In this document: in pieces, positions 1-11,795 of the stretch
Layout of the letters: every line of letters begins with the position of its first letter
Position numbering within the stretch: position 1 is the stretch's first letter
DNA from: Cerioporus squamosus
Lineage: Eukaryota; Basidiomycota; Agaricomycetes; Polyporales; Polyporaceae
Length of the DNA: 64,000 nt
Direction: 5' to 3'
Assembly: GCA_022592435.1 (NCBI GenBank)
Contig: JABYQS010000011.1
Coordinates: 62,001-126,000 of the forward strand
Made by a program: the position numbers and the translations under genes
The notes under the pieces: generated by a model
Told to the model about the DNA's origin: nothing
The model's database searches: none
Seen by the model: only the letters and a program-made list of their open reading frames with translations

Positions 1-2042
1 GCGAACGTCTCGACGTCGATGGCGAGCTCGGGAGTCCGACAGCGCTCGACCATGAGAATGCCCGCGCGGTACCCGTCGAACTCCGCGACTGCACGGAAGA
101 GGTCGAGGAAGTTCTGCCGGTTGACAGTGTTCAGCGTCGTCACGAGTCCGGCGTCGACGAAGACGATCTCTGGGTTATAGCCCTGATCGCACAGCTGGTG
201 CAGCTTCGCGCGCCACTTCTCGGGATCGTGTGCTATGGCGCGCAGGTCATTGACGGCTTCATCAGGAGACGACGACACGTCCATGGGTGCTGATTCTACA
301 CCAGGCTTCTCGTTCGGCTTGAAGAAGGCGCCCCATGGAGACTGGTCGCCCTGCAGATGTCGTCCGGTCTGCCTCGTGAACTTGATCATGATGTTGCCAG
401 GATGGAGGTCCGAATGTACGAAGTTGTCCAAGAGAAGCATGTTCTACGGCCAATAGCTTATGAGCATCGATCATCAGTGCATGCCCTGCACGACTCACTA
501 GGAAGGCGTCCAACCCTACTTCGGCAAGCGTGTCATTGTAGGGACCTCCGCCGTTCTTGAGGAACAACTCCAGAGGAAGAGCGTTCTCGAACTCCTCGAC
601 CAAGAGGTTTTGTGTGCTCCACAGCCTCAGCGGTCGAGGGAACGTCACAGGCAGCTTACGACCTTCGAAGTTCTTCTCGAAGATGGCAAGGTTTTCGGCC
701 TCTATGCGCAAATCCAGCTGCTCGTGCATCATGCCTCCGAAAACGGCCACCTCTTCCGGAAGAGAGAGCCACTGCATACCGGGGAAGAGCGTGATGACAT
801 TCGCGAAGAACGTCATGATGCTCAGGTCGCGATTGATCATCTTGGAGACGCGGGGATGCAACACCTTGATGGCCACAGAGGCCGTAGGGACCGATGGAGG
901 TGTCTCGCCCGTGAATGAGGGAGGGAGGACGGCCTTCCGTTTGCTGCGTTTCGGCGTAAGATGGGACGGCGGGATGAGATCTTGCTTGAGGGTTGCTCGG
1001 TATACCTGATGATGGAGCATGAACACAGTGAATATAGGAATCACGGCGGAAGTCGTACCTGAGCAATGGCGCCGGTGCCGATGGGTGTCTCGTCGAACTC
1101 CTCGAAAACGTCCTCGAAAGGTCGCTGAAAAACGTCCTCGATGACCTTCTTGGTATGTCGGAGAGAGTGGGCCTTCCCCCTAGAGTGCAACGCTCCCATA
1201 CGTTCGCAAAGGAGAGCGGGAAACAGATCGGCCCTCGAGGCTGCCCACTGGGCCAACTGTAGAAGAAAGTTGAGTCAGATACACGAGAGGAAATACACGG
1301 CTAGCAACAAAGCGATAATCATCCACCACATCTCCTCTCAAAAGCGGTATAAACTCCATATACTGCTTCATGAGCAAGCACCATGAACCTCCCGGAGCTC
1401 GCCGACTATTAAGCCCGGTGTACGATTGGGCTTGAAATGATGTGCGTCGCGTCGCGGTCGCATGCATATATGTGGACTTACCTTGATGAATGTTGGCCCA
1501 GCGCGTTGCATCTGGCTTGTCAGAAAGTCATACCACCAAACCGCGCCCCATTTGTCTCCTCCAAGCCTTTCCTCCGGTAGTCCAACCAGAAGCATGGGAG
1601 TCGCCAGTAGCACCGGAACGAATACACAGCACAGGTAGACAAAACGTTGCGCGGTCAAAATGGGTTCGAGTATCCGCTCGCGGATGAACGCAAGGATACG
1701 TGCTGACAGCGTCCGGTCAGACTCGGAAGGCGACATTATGATCGTCTCCAAGGGTTCCCGGGACGCAGAGCAAGGAATGAGGTCCGGAGAGGCGAAGACA
1801 TTGTGATTTTCGCGACGAGTCGGTATGGCATAGAGCGCGAAGCCTCCAGCCACGGGAATCGCCCAGAGCAACCTCCGAGAGAACAGCGGACTTGGTGCGG
1901 CCGTACGCGTGAAAAACTGGGATGAAACGCGCGGCGGTCTCGTCCAGGTTGAGGATTGGCGGAGCGGAGACGCCCCACGGAGCAAGAGAGACGGCCGCAG
2001 CCCGGACGAGCGAAGGGCAGAGCGAAGAGCTACTGGGGACAT
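1..2042 (-). CDS. UbiB/ADCK2-family atypical kinase, mitochondrial (YPL109C/Cqd1-like), 3' end outside window
   Basis: Four exons in view: 2042-1482, 1256-1059, 1005-499 and 443 to the left edge, so the C-terminus is missing. The N-terminus is Arg/Ser-rich without acidic residues (MSPVALRSALRSSGLRPSLL), followed by a hydrophobic segment (LLWAIPVAGGFALYAIP), as in an inner-membrane mitochondrial protein. The kinase-like part shows the family hallmarks: GPTFIKLAQWAASRADLFP (the KxGQ-type motif, here KLAQ), the Ala/Gly-rich nucleotide loop GTGAIAQVYRA, AIKVLHP with the ATP-site lysine, NFVHSDLHPGNIMIKF (catalytic loop) and VFVDAGLV (metal-binding DAG). The reading KLAQ rather than KLGQ is a small departure from the consensus. 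Family members act in coenzyme Q distribution or mitochondrial lipid homeostasis. I chose the ATG at 2042 because the targeting peptide begins there; an in-frame upstream ATG at 2147 exists. The gene is a known syntenic neighbour of Agaricomycete MAT-A as far as I recall. Confidence 0.9.
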
Positions 2043-3049
2043 GGGGACATCATGGACGACGGAGAGGACGACGACGCGGACGTCCCGGACGTGCAGCGCT
2101 CCAAGACGCGCGCGACGGCAGAGGGCGGCTGCAATCATGTGCGTCATCGAACACGCCCACGTGGAGGAAGCGCCCGCTGCGTGTATACTCGACGCTCTCG
2201 GCTCGCCTACTCAACATCTTCAATTCACCTGCGGAGACACCCGAACTGCACGCCTAGTGTACTTATCTCGAGGAAGGCAGTGGCTGGGAGCCGGTCATCA
2301 ACAAGTCCTCCCACAACACACACGGTACACTTCGCGCAGGATGATGCACCGTCATGAATTGCGCCCGATACTCCCTCCCTTCGACCTCTGGTGATAAGAG
2401 TTGGCCGTCAATATTGCTGACGATGGCGGTGTGAGAGACGTGAGCGTCAAGTCCTGCTTCCTTTACGTCTCACTTAGCGAACAGTTCGCCGCTTTGGATA
2501 TAGCACAGTCAGGTAGCGTTCACGCGAAGGACCTTGCGCGGCAGGCTTCCAGGGTAAGAAATCGCCAGCAACATATTTACATACGCGCCCTCTGTCGCCC
2601 GACGGCTTGCGTAAACAGAGTCCTCATCATACCTATCGATCATCTTTGCTGTGAATTCCGCGGCCTGCTGAGAACACCTGGGAGAGTCGGTTGAGTTGAA
2701 TGGAGACATCGTATTTATTCTGCAGGCTTCTTGAAATCGAAGTTACGCCGTCGTACCAGAGTCGGAGACACTTCAGCGGAGGCCTGTCGGCGTCAGTGGT
2801 AGACAGAATATCCAGAACGTTGTCACCGATGGTCCGATCAGAGTGCGGGACGTTGGGGATGTGGCACGCTGCCCATGGGGGAACAAACGGTGCAGAGGGA
2901 CTGGCCTGGAGGAGTTTGATGGCACAGTGCCGTTACGTAAGTTTAGATAGTCGGCTAGGCGGGACGAGAATGGGCGCTCGACTCCTCAGTTGCCTCCGTC
3001 TTCCTCCTCAGCGTCCACGACGCCCTCCTCTCGCCCGAGCCTTGCGCTC
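2043..3049. other. Intergenic region between divergent kinase and glycogenin genes
   Basis: About 1 kb with no recognisable gene; the overlapping short ORFs show no family features. It should hold the promoters of both divergent genes. I see no repeat or clear TATA element. Confidence 0.5.
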
Positions 3050-6000
3050 ATGGCCAACGCTCCTTATGCTTTCGTTACGCTCGTAACCTCCGACCACTAC
3101 CTTCCTGGCGCGCTCGCCGTCGCGGCTGCGCTCAGGGATTTGCATCCGTCTCCGCCGACGCCTCCTGAAGTCCCCTTCCAGACGCTATGCCTCGTCACTC
3201 CCGAGTCGGTGGACGTGTCGTCGATCAAACTCCTTCGCAGGGCCTTTGACGTTGTTATTGGCGTTGAAATAATCGAGCAACATGATGACAAGGGTCTACA
3301 GCTACTTGGTAAGTGCCCACAAACCTCGATATATGCGCAGATTAGTGGCTCGGGAGAGAAAGCCTGCTGGTGGCAGACGCGTTGCATGTCCGCTCGTGTC
3401 TTTGCACCTCTGGGATGGTCTTGACAAAGGCTTCGCGTCGCAGACGACGCGTATTTTGCCCCCGATTAGGTGCATATGAGTGGCAGCTCCTGCTCATGGG
3501 CGCATATAGTCACTCATTTGCACCCGTATACACCTGACATGCTTGCTAGACCACGTACTGAACATTCTTTTCACCAGGTCGCCCGGACCTTAATCTCGTT
3601 TTGACGAAACTCCACATCTTCCGGTTAACGCAATATTCTAAGCTAATCTTCCTGGACGCGGATGTTCTCCCCATACGGCCCTTGTCTCACCTGTTCACGC
3701 TTCCTCATGATTTTGCTGCTGTCCCCGACGTCGGTTGGCCCGACATCTTCAACTCTGGAGTCATGGTCTTCACACCTGGCGAGGAGAAGTTCAACGAACT
3801 CCGGGAGCTTCTCAAATCGAAAGGGTCTTGGGATGGAGGCGACCAAGGAATTCTCAACGAATGGAGGGGTAACGACTGGCATCGACTTAGCTTTACGTAT
3901 AACACCACACCAACTGCCGTCTACACGTGAGTCCCCTTGGTTCACAAGTCATCTGACATCGTGGTCTGACCTGACACGCACGTAGGTATGCTCCCGCATA
4001 CGAACGCTACGGTTCTCAGATTTCCGTTATTCATTTCATCGGTCCCAACAAGCCGTGGGCTTCGGTCACCTATCGTCCTCCCGGCATGAAGTACTCTCAG
4101 CTCTCGGACAAAAGCCTGAATGGCCAGGCACCGTCTTACGACTACGACTCGCTCGTCGACCGCTGGTACGCGGTATACGATAAGCACTACCGTTCAGAGG
4201 ACCATCCCGAACACGGCAAATTCGAATTCACTCGATATGATTCGGTTTGGGACTCCGGATCTGCCTTCGGAGTGGGCGCGGAAATGGCAGCCCCTCCTTC
4301 TGCCCCTGCCCCAGGGGCGGCACTCGGTCTCGACGACTTGCGCAAGATTGCGGTGGAAGGCATTAGCAATTATGACGCTGCTGCACGGGAGGCGCCTAGG
4401 ATCGGGGAGTACCGCTCTATGCCACTGGAGGGACGTGTGGACCTGATGCGTCCTCGTCGAGAACCTCCTCCGCCTAAGGAGGATGCCGGTTCACAGCAAC
4501 AAGGGGGCGATCAGAACCTCACGCCCAAGCAGCCGTTCACGGTGATGGGTGGCGGAGAGGTACCCAGGATGGAGCCTCTGCCGACGCCTCTCCCTCATGA
4601 GCTTCCTCCCGCTCCATATCACAGGGCTTTGGATCTCCCTCCTTCCGCCCCTCCCACTCCTTATCAGCCAGGGCAGCCGTATGCGGAGTACCACGACGTG
4701 GCGCAGCAACAGGATGGCGGATCTTATTTTTCCTCGGAAGATGGTCCCGTGCCACCGGCCGGATTGCACTGGGCGCCTCACCGCTTCGTCCCGCAAGACA
4801 GGACGTACTATCAGGAAAGCGAGCAGTCTGATGACCAAGGTCCTGCCTCCGTACAATGGCAGCCTCCACGGAAGTCTCTAGACGTTCAGCGCGGTGGCGG
4901 TCTCCCTACGTCGCCGTCGGGAGAGCGAGGAGAACGTCATCACCATCACCGAGACGCGTACCGCGCCATTCACCCTCCTGTTAACCAGAACCACATCCGT
5001 CATGATCATGAGTCGCCTCGTGGCAGCGTTAACCACACGCCTCGCGGTCATCTCTCTCCCCGAGGCGTTCACTCACCTCGAGGTCACCACTCCCCGACTC
5101 AGGCACGTCGCTCTCCACCTCCTGGACCCCCTCACGGCTCGGAGCAGCCGTATCACCATCCTCCTCACCACCATCACCACCATCACGTGGACCAGTCCCA
5201 ACAGACCTCTCAATATGCCACTCACCCTCAACATGGCCACCAGCCGCATGATTCACATCATGCCCAGTCGTGGCAGCAGCACGCTCCTCAGCCTCAGCAG
5301 GCCCAACCACAGGCTCAACATCCCACGGCGCCGCAGCGTCCGGGCTCCCCTCCTAAGCTTGCATGGAATCCTGCTGTTGAACCGCCACCCAAAACCCCGC
5401 CGCCCCTTGCAGCCTTCCCCTCCGATACGTACTTCCCCAACATCTGGGATCAGGCGCCCAGCCGCGAGCATGATGCAGCTCACCAAATGTTCCCAAGCTA
5501 TTCGTCGGGTTCAACGGAAACGTTCTTCCACCCGCCGCCACCCGCAGAGATCCCCGAGCAGCTACTTCGTGAGGGTCAGTACGAAAACGTAATTGGTAGG
5601 CCTGTTGAGAGTTCGCCGGGGTCACCTCCCGTGCCACCGACTCCCGACCGAAGCAAAGTCCGCGCTATCTTCCCTTGGGAAGAGAAGCCGAGACACGCAC
5701 CTCGTCGAGTATTCCCCGTCACCGAGTCTCCGCCCCCAGTCGCGAACTTCATTGATGACCCTCCTCCGCCCCCCAAGTTGGCCCGGGAACCTGAGCCCGC
5801 CGTGACGCACCAGTTGCATACGCATCAGCCCTCGATCGGTCTGCCGGGCAACTTCACGTACACCAACGCATGGGACACTGTGCCGAGTATCCAGCGTTAT
5901 GCCACGAAGCTTGTTCGCCCCCATCACTCCGTCTTCCAGCCTCCCCCTATCGAGCACGATGAAGGATGGCGGCGTTGGGATGAAGAGCGCGAGCGTGTGT

Positions 6001-7028
6001 ATCAGGAGAAGCAGGACGCAAGCAGCATGGATGGTGACGACGAAGACGAGGGTGACGAGGACGAGGACAGCCGTGGACAGCCTGTGCACTACGACAGCGA
6101 CAGCGGTCGGGATCGCGGCCAGCAGCGGCGCTCTCGCGCTGGCTCGTTGACCACTGGCGGTGGTGGCGGCAAGGGGAAGAAGTACCGAGGTCGCGGCGTG
6201 CAGACCACCCCGATTGAGACGCGGAGCATGGGTGTGCAAGTCAACGTATGGGCGGAAGAGGTGGAGGCGGCACGGAAGGGGAAGGACCCGAAGCCAAGTC
6301 GTGGTACGGGTGTGGGTACTACAAGGCAGCGGCCTGCATTAGCAACCGGCGCAGGGTTACTTCCGTCTGTCACGTTCAAGGCAGATCCGGACCAGATGGC
6401 TGTCGGGACGCCCGCCTTCGCTCAGCTGCTGCATTCCTCTGTCATGCCATTCCCTGGTAAGGCGTCGCCCACGGGACTGAGGTCGCCTCAAACGCTCGGA
6501 TCCCCGCGCACCTACTCGCCTCCGATCGCGCTGAGCCCCGGACGGGTACCTTCGCCACCGAAGATCACCTCTCCGAAGGCCCTCTCTCCCACAAAAGCAC
6601 CTTCGCCTAGGAGACCGTCATCCCCGAGGGCCGTGATGTCTCCGCGTCGTCTCTCCGGCGCACAGGTGCCGACGAGCAAGCTGGCAGGGTCCCCACAGTT
6701 CCCGGAGTCGCCTTCGCCTGCTCTCGGTCAATCAGCCAGCTCCTCTCCTCGCAACTCTCCCAAGCTGACGAAGCTGTCATCGCCGTTTTCGCCTCCTCTC
6801 CACCGGATGTCGTCCAACGACACGATGGTAACCTCTTCGCCATCCACTTCGGGTCCGGTGGAGACACCTGAGGGCACGCCTGTTATTGGGCCGATTCGCA
6901 AGGGCGGACGTGTCTGGGACCCGGCGCGCGGGGTGGATGTTTTCAAACGCTCTTCGGAGGAGGTTCTTGCGCGCTTCCTGCGCACTGGTTCCTTCGACGA
7001 GGAGGATGGTCAGAGGCGCCACGTCTGA
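3050..7028 (+). CDS. Glycogenin (GT8) with a very long disordered tail
   Basis: Exons 3050-3308, 3578-3926 and 3986-7028 join in frame to 1216 aa. Residues 1 to about 280 are a GT8 domain: YAFVTLVTSDHYLPGALA at the N-terminus, the DxD metal/UDP site LDADVLP, NSGVMVF, DGGDQGILNE and IHFIGPNKPW. Glycogenin glucosylates itself from UDP-glucose and primes glycogen synthesis. The following roughly 900 residues are Pro/His/Ser/Gln-rich and look disordered, with His tracts near residue 650 and many SPxx repeats near the end. The last 40 residues (GRVWDPARGVDVFKRSSEEV, then LARFLR) match the C-terminal helix by which glycogenins bind glycogen synthase, so the tail is a tether and the ORF is complete. 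I chose the ATG at 3050 because the GT8 domain starts immediately; an upstream in-frame ATG at 2990 is possible. Fungal glycogenins are often this long. Confidence 0.95.
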
Positions 7029-7859
7029 GCAGCTCGGTGTTTGCTCCCTGAGGCACCTGGCAAGTTTGCATAGTTCGTCTCCTCGCAGCTTTCTCCATCT
7101 CTGTCATGTTTAGGCGTTGTCTGTATCCATTATTCCCTTCGTTCTTCATCTTTCTTCTGCAGCAGCTTTCGTCTCTTCCTGGTCCTGTCCTGTCCTCCTC
7201 ATCGATATGCATCTCACCCCCTGCAAGTCTCCTGCATTCTTTTCTCCTGTCCGTCTTTGCAATATCCTCTCGCATGCCACGTCCCTGTTTCGCTACTTAG
7301 TGTCTGCCCATCATTGTCCGTTCACTTATGCCCCGGCATACCTTCAGTTCGCGCACATACCCCCAGATTCTGTCTGTCAGCGAGTACATGGTTATGTTAA
7401 CCGTCCCTTCCTTTGGTGTTGTTCTCTCGTCACGGACAATGTGTATGATTGAGAACCTGGTATCCCTGTCTGTCGTCATCCATATCGCATTCGCATTGTG
7501 TAGTTGAGCAGACGCAATCCGGAGTTAGCCCAGCGTGCTGGCTCGAGCTCCGTGCGTTTGCCCCTGAGTAAGAGCACGCGGCCGCAGCACGCTCCATGCT
7601 GCAGTGTAAGTATCGCAGAAGCTGCCTGTAGCGCTGTCATGACGCGTGGTGCCCGATGACGTCACGCGTAGACTGGCGTAGGGAGGCGCTTGGACGATGG
7701 CAGCGGGGCGAGTGACGTCGACACTCGTACCTTGAGCCCCACCAACGACACCCAATGCTCAGCCTATATAAACCCAGGCAGAAGTCCACCATGTCCTGCA
7801 CTATCACACGCACCCTTACGACCCACTCGACGCAAACGTAACTTATACCAATCATCACC
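7029..7859. other. Glycogenin 3' region and promoter of the next gene
   Basis: Pyrimidine-rich sequence with no credible gene. The first half probably holds the glycogenin 3' UTR; the second half is the promoter of the gene starting at 7860, including the TATA box listed separately. Confidence 0.5.
7765..7772 (+). promoter_or_regulatory. TATA box of the LEA-like gene
   Basis: TATATAAA lies 95 bp before the ATG at 7860, in the right place for a fungal core promoter, and a CA-rich 5' leader lies between. A strong TATA box is typical of inducible fungal genes, which fits the stress-protein-like product; that link is inference. Confidence 0.6.
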
Positions 7860-8670
7860 ATGTCTTCTGCAACTCTCCCAACCGGAAAGTATGTCTCCGA
7901 CTGCTTGTCTTGACTTGTGGACCGTGCTGATCGCTGTTTCTGCTCTTCAGCAGCGACGCTCGCTACGCCACCTCTGCCGCCCTCGCTGAGACCGAGGCGT
8001 CCACCAACACCCTCTCCAGCCAGGTCGAGCAGAACGCGAGTCAGCTTCACAAGGTGGCCACCGACGCGGCCCTGACCGCTGAAATCAAGGAACCCCAGGC
8101 TGCTTCTGCCGTCGATAAGCTAGAGGAGAACCTCAGCCACAAGACCAACGCTGCTGCATCTGAGGGCGCCGCAGACGTGCAGTCCGCGAAGGCGACCGCG
8201 ACCGGCTACGTTGAGCAGGCGAAGAACCTCGCCAGCAGCGCGATTGCGACAGCTCAGGTACGCTCTTATACTCTTAGGCCCTTCGGGCCGTATGGCTTGT
8301 CTGACAGCAAGATCAGTCGTACATCCCTAGCACCCAGGCTTCGCAAACTAGCACGACCAACAGCACTGGCGGCGGCATTGGTGCCACCGTCCAGACGGCC
8401 ATCGCAACCGGCAAGGAGTACCTCGCGTCTGCGCAGGCTACTGCCAAGCCGTACGTGGAATCCGCCGCAGCCGCGGCCCAACCACACATCGAGAAGGCGA
8501 AGGGTGCTGTCCTTGGCAGCACTCCCTCCACCACCTCAGGCTCGTCTGTATCGGGCAAGCCTTCGGAAGTTCCTGCGTCGAGCGCCCCTCTCGAGTCCGG
8601 CTCTAATGTCGTCGGTAACCCATACCCTGCGACTGTGAACGGACAGTCGACGAAGGTCGGTGAGCTTTGA
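7860..8670 (+). CDS. Ala-rich LEA-like helical protein, unknown function
   Basis: Exons 7860-7888, 7951-8257 and 8317-8670 give 229 aa. The protein is rich in Ala, Ser, Thr, Glu and Lys and has no signal peptide or membrane span. Repeated amphipathic stretches such as KATATGYVEQAKNLASSAI, GKEYLASAQATAKPYV and AAAAAQPHIEKAKGA resemble the 11-mer-like repeats of LEA or apolipoprotein-like helices, usually disordered until bound to membranes or dried. I do not recognise a named family. The acceptor of intron 1 is a tandem NAGNAG (cagcag at 7948-7953), so two isoforms differing by one residue (Asn-Ser-Asp versus Asn-Asp) are possible. The TATA box at 7765 suggests regulated expression. Confidence 0.75.
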
Positions 8671-9227
8671 GGGTTGAGCGCTGGGCGCACGGACGTTGTT
8701 TTTGATGAATGTACCACTACCATACCACTGATGTAATTGTATGATATGTCGCTGGATCTTGCACTCTAGTCTTGTTGTATTCGAGCTGAGTGGCACAAAC
8801 CCAATGCTTTCCTGTGCGCCGAATATGGGTAATTTTGTGATTGCTTGTCGGCATGCAAGGCAAGGGGCCTGGCCGGTGGCGGCATGGGTCGCCTTGACCT
8901 TGTATTCGGTGCCAGGGTAGGTCATCGCAAGGTGCCACCACTGTGCCACCCGTAACTACGATTGCGACACCAATTGTTCCAGCGACGACTACTTAAGGAG
9001 ACAGCATGGACTCGACTTCCCTTCGCTCTCGTCGTGATTGACAAGCCCCTGAAGGCTTCGAGCAGGTAAGTGGTGACGACTGCTATTTGACCCATAAGAG
9101 AGCATATCCACTAGTCTGCTCACGTATTAACGGAGAATATTTTATGATAGGCTGTCCGTGGTGCCAATATCATGACCAGCGTCCGGAAGCTCTGCTGCTC
9201 GACAGCATGATATCGAATGGTGAGACT
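8671..9227. other. Intergenic region between converging genes
   Basis: About 550 bp between the 3' ends of the LEA-like and MFS genes. No gene or repeat recognised. Confidence 0.5.
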
Positions 9228-11539
9228 CTACTTGTTCTTCGCGTGCTTGCTCATGCCCCGGATCTTCTTCCCGTACTTGTACAATCCCAGGATCCTGTGC
9301 GACGGACGTGAGCGACATCAGCCATCAGTCGAAGTGCGACATAAGGTGCGAACTTACGCAGGCACACCGATGGCGAACGCAATTGCGGCCAGGACGGTGT
9401 TCCCCACACCGTACCCGAGCGTGTTGTACATCGCAGGCGCGAAGAGCGGGAAGCCGAAGCCGGCGATAGAGCGGAGGAAGGACACGGCGGCGAGAGCTGG
9501 TGCACATTGGTGAGTGACCGAGTACACGAGGAAAGCGTGTATGAGGACTAACCTGAGGCTGCATATATCGTAAAGGCGTCGACTACGTACATCATCATGG
9601 CTTGGAAGGTGAGTACCATACCGCCGCCGATAAGCGCGAAGCCCTGGAGCGCAACGAAGACAGGTGTCAGAGATGTGCAGACTGACGTGCAACGTAACAT
9701 GATACTCACGATGTCGGGGACGATCCAGTGCGTGTGCTCCTGTGCGCCCCACCCGGCTATGAGAAGGCCGATAGGGAACATGATGGTTCCGGGGAAGGTG
9801 GTGGCTGCGGTCGTTTTCTGATGAGTTTTTCCATTGCAGCTGCAAAAGACGGACAAGATACTTACGCAGTCGGAATTCTGGCTCGCCAACGCCTCCGTTG
9901 CGCTCCTTGAGCTTCTTGTAGACTATGTCTAGTAGGCGCGAGTTGATCTGAGAGCAAACCCAAAGCCCTGCAATAGGGTGAGTATGCAATATGCGAGGTA
10001 GGACGGACGTGCTCGAGCAGACTGACCGAGGCCCAGAGAAATATAGTGCAACCCCACGAAGCCCGGTGTCTCGTGGTAGACGTTGGTGTAGATCTCTGGT
10101 ATAGTCGCAAGTACCACTGCGAATGTGTCAGTGGAGGAGTAGAGCATCTACACTGATGCACAACTCACAGTAGATGATACCATAGACGAAGGCCATGTAC
10201 AGCCCGAGGGCCTGGATGATGGGCTCCTGTGCGGCGAGGACGAACGGCCTGCAGATAGAAACGAAGAAGAAGTGACGATAACTGCGCTCACGGTCAGCGA
10301 CAACACGATAGGAGGAACGGGGACAAGCCCACTTACTTGCGCTTCGCTGACTTCTGGAAGATGGTCCGCACTTCCTTGACGGGGCCGCTACTCTCCGCGT
10401 CCAGCTTCGCCCGTATCTGCTTTGCTTTACGGTCGAGCAGCACCGGAGCGTATGCTGCCCAGGGCTCGTCAGCTGACATGTAGGTGCGCACTGGGTACTG
10501 ACGCTTACATTCTCGCAAGGTGAAGAAGCCGATGATCTGAACGACACCCGCGACGATCGAGGTCGACCAGAAGACCCAACGCCAAGTCGATCGCTCCGCT
10601 ATCCAACCTCCGGCTATGGGCCCGACGGCAGGACCGAGGAGCGGGGCGAGGGAGTAAATCGCTAAAGACTTGCCACGGTCTTCTGGAGCGAACATATCAC
10701 CGAGAACGGCACCTCCAGCCTGTAATGCATGTCAGAAGGCAAGTGATCCTTGGTTGACTCGCGAATACTCACCGCTAGTGGTGCGCTGCCTCCGAGGCCG
10801 GCGAGGAAACGGAACGCAATCAGCTGTCCCTCGCTCTGTGCAAAGCCACAACCGAGATTCCAGACTACAGCAAATCAGCAGGTAGGCAACAGAATCAGGG
10901 CTGTTGAAACGCACCGGTAAAGAAGAGGTTACATCCTCTCAGAATAGGTACGCGTCCGAATACCTCACAGAGCGGACCAAGGATAAGGGGGCCGAACGCT
11001 GTCATGCAACAATCAGCGGATAACTTGTCCTCAAGAGACGAGTTCCTCACCATATGCCAGAACGAAGACGGAGATGGTAAGGTTAACTTCGAACTGGTCC
11101 GTGATATTGAACCCGCTCGCAATCTGACCTGCAGCTGGGGCGACCATGGACGACGATACCGGCGAGATGAAGGTAAAAGCCGACACTGTCAGAGCAGCTG
11201 CCCACTTCCTCTTGTTTGTCCAGCTGTATGCAGGTTCAGCGACGATGCAAAGGTGCCATCAGCTCAGTCTGAGACTTACTTGCGAGGATTCTCAGGGTCG
11301 TCGGGACCGTCCCATCCAACGACAATAACATTCTCGTCCTGATCCTTCGGCGCAACTTTCTCGGGTACGCTCCCACCTGTTCTGTCAATCTTCTCTGCGT
11401 TTATGGTACCCGGCGTGCTTGAACGAGAATCCGACTGGACATTGCCGGGCGCCTCTCCGGTGCTTGGTAGAGGAACTTCTGTGCCGACGGAGGCCTGTTC
11501 AACAGCGGGTTTCTCGTTGAGCGCATCAGGAGAAGCCAT
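9228..11539 (-). CDS. MFS transporter, drug:H+ antiporter (DHA1) type
   Basis: Thirteen exons join in frame to 533 aa: 11539-11280, 11223-11051, 10998-10915, 10864-10773, 10719-10509, 10454-10337, 10248-10169, 10116-10027, 9967-9866, 9804-9710, 9643-9553, 9496-9358 and 9294-9228. A cytosolic N-tail of about 85 residues ends in WDGPDDPENPRKNW, the usual lead-in to TM1 in fungal DHA1 pumps. LAYAFGPLILGPLCEVFGR is the motif-A region after TM2, and LLGPAVGPIAGGWIAE is the motif-C (antiporter) signature in TM5. Further helices include TTFPGTIMFPIGLLIAGW, GFALIGGGMVLTFQAM and SIAGFGFPLFAPAMYNTLGY. The C-tail is basic (YKYGKKIRGMSKHAKNK). Such proteins export drugs, polyamines or metabolites at the plasma membrane; the substrate cannot be read from sequence. 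The high intron count is usual for the family in Agaricomycetes. Confidence 0.93.
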
Positions 11540-11795
11540 TATGAGTGATGAGAACGTACCTCGATTTTGTCCTGGGTCCTATTATATAGGAAGGGCTGGG
11601 GAACTCGAGGGAACTCGACTGTCGGTTTGTTGCGTAAGGTGGTAAGAGTAAGAGGGAGCGACTCGGCATGCCTCCCGGGAACGACGTCACCTGCCAATCC
11701 GGGACAAGACAGATAGGCGCCCATAGATGGTAACTGCTTGCTACTGTATTCGGGTGGCGGAGCATCTCTTCCCATCGACATCATCGACCACGACC

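Noticed and set aside
4491..5592. Several ORFs of 110-232 codons in other frames of the glycogenin tail
   Set aside because: They mirror the low-complexity Pro/His/Ser coding exon and are not independent genes.
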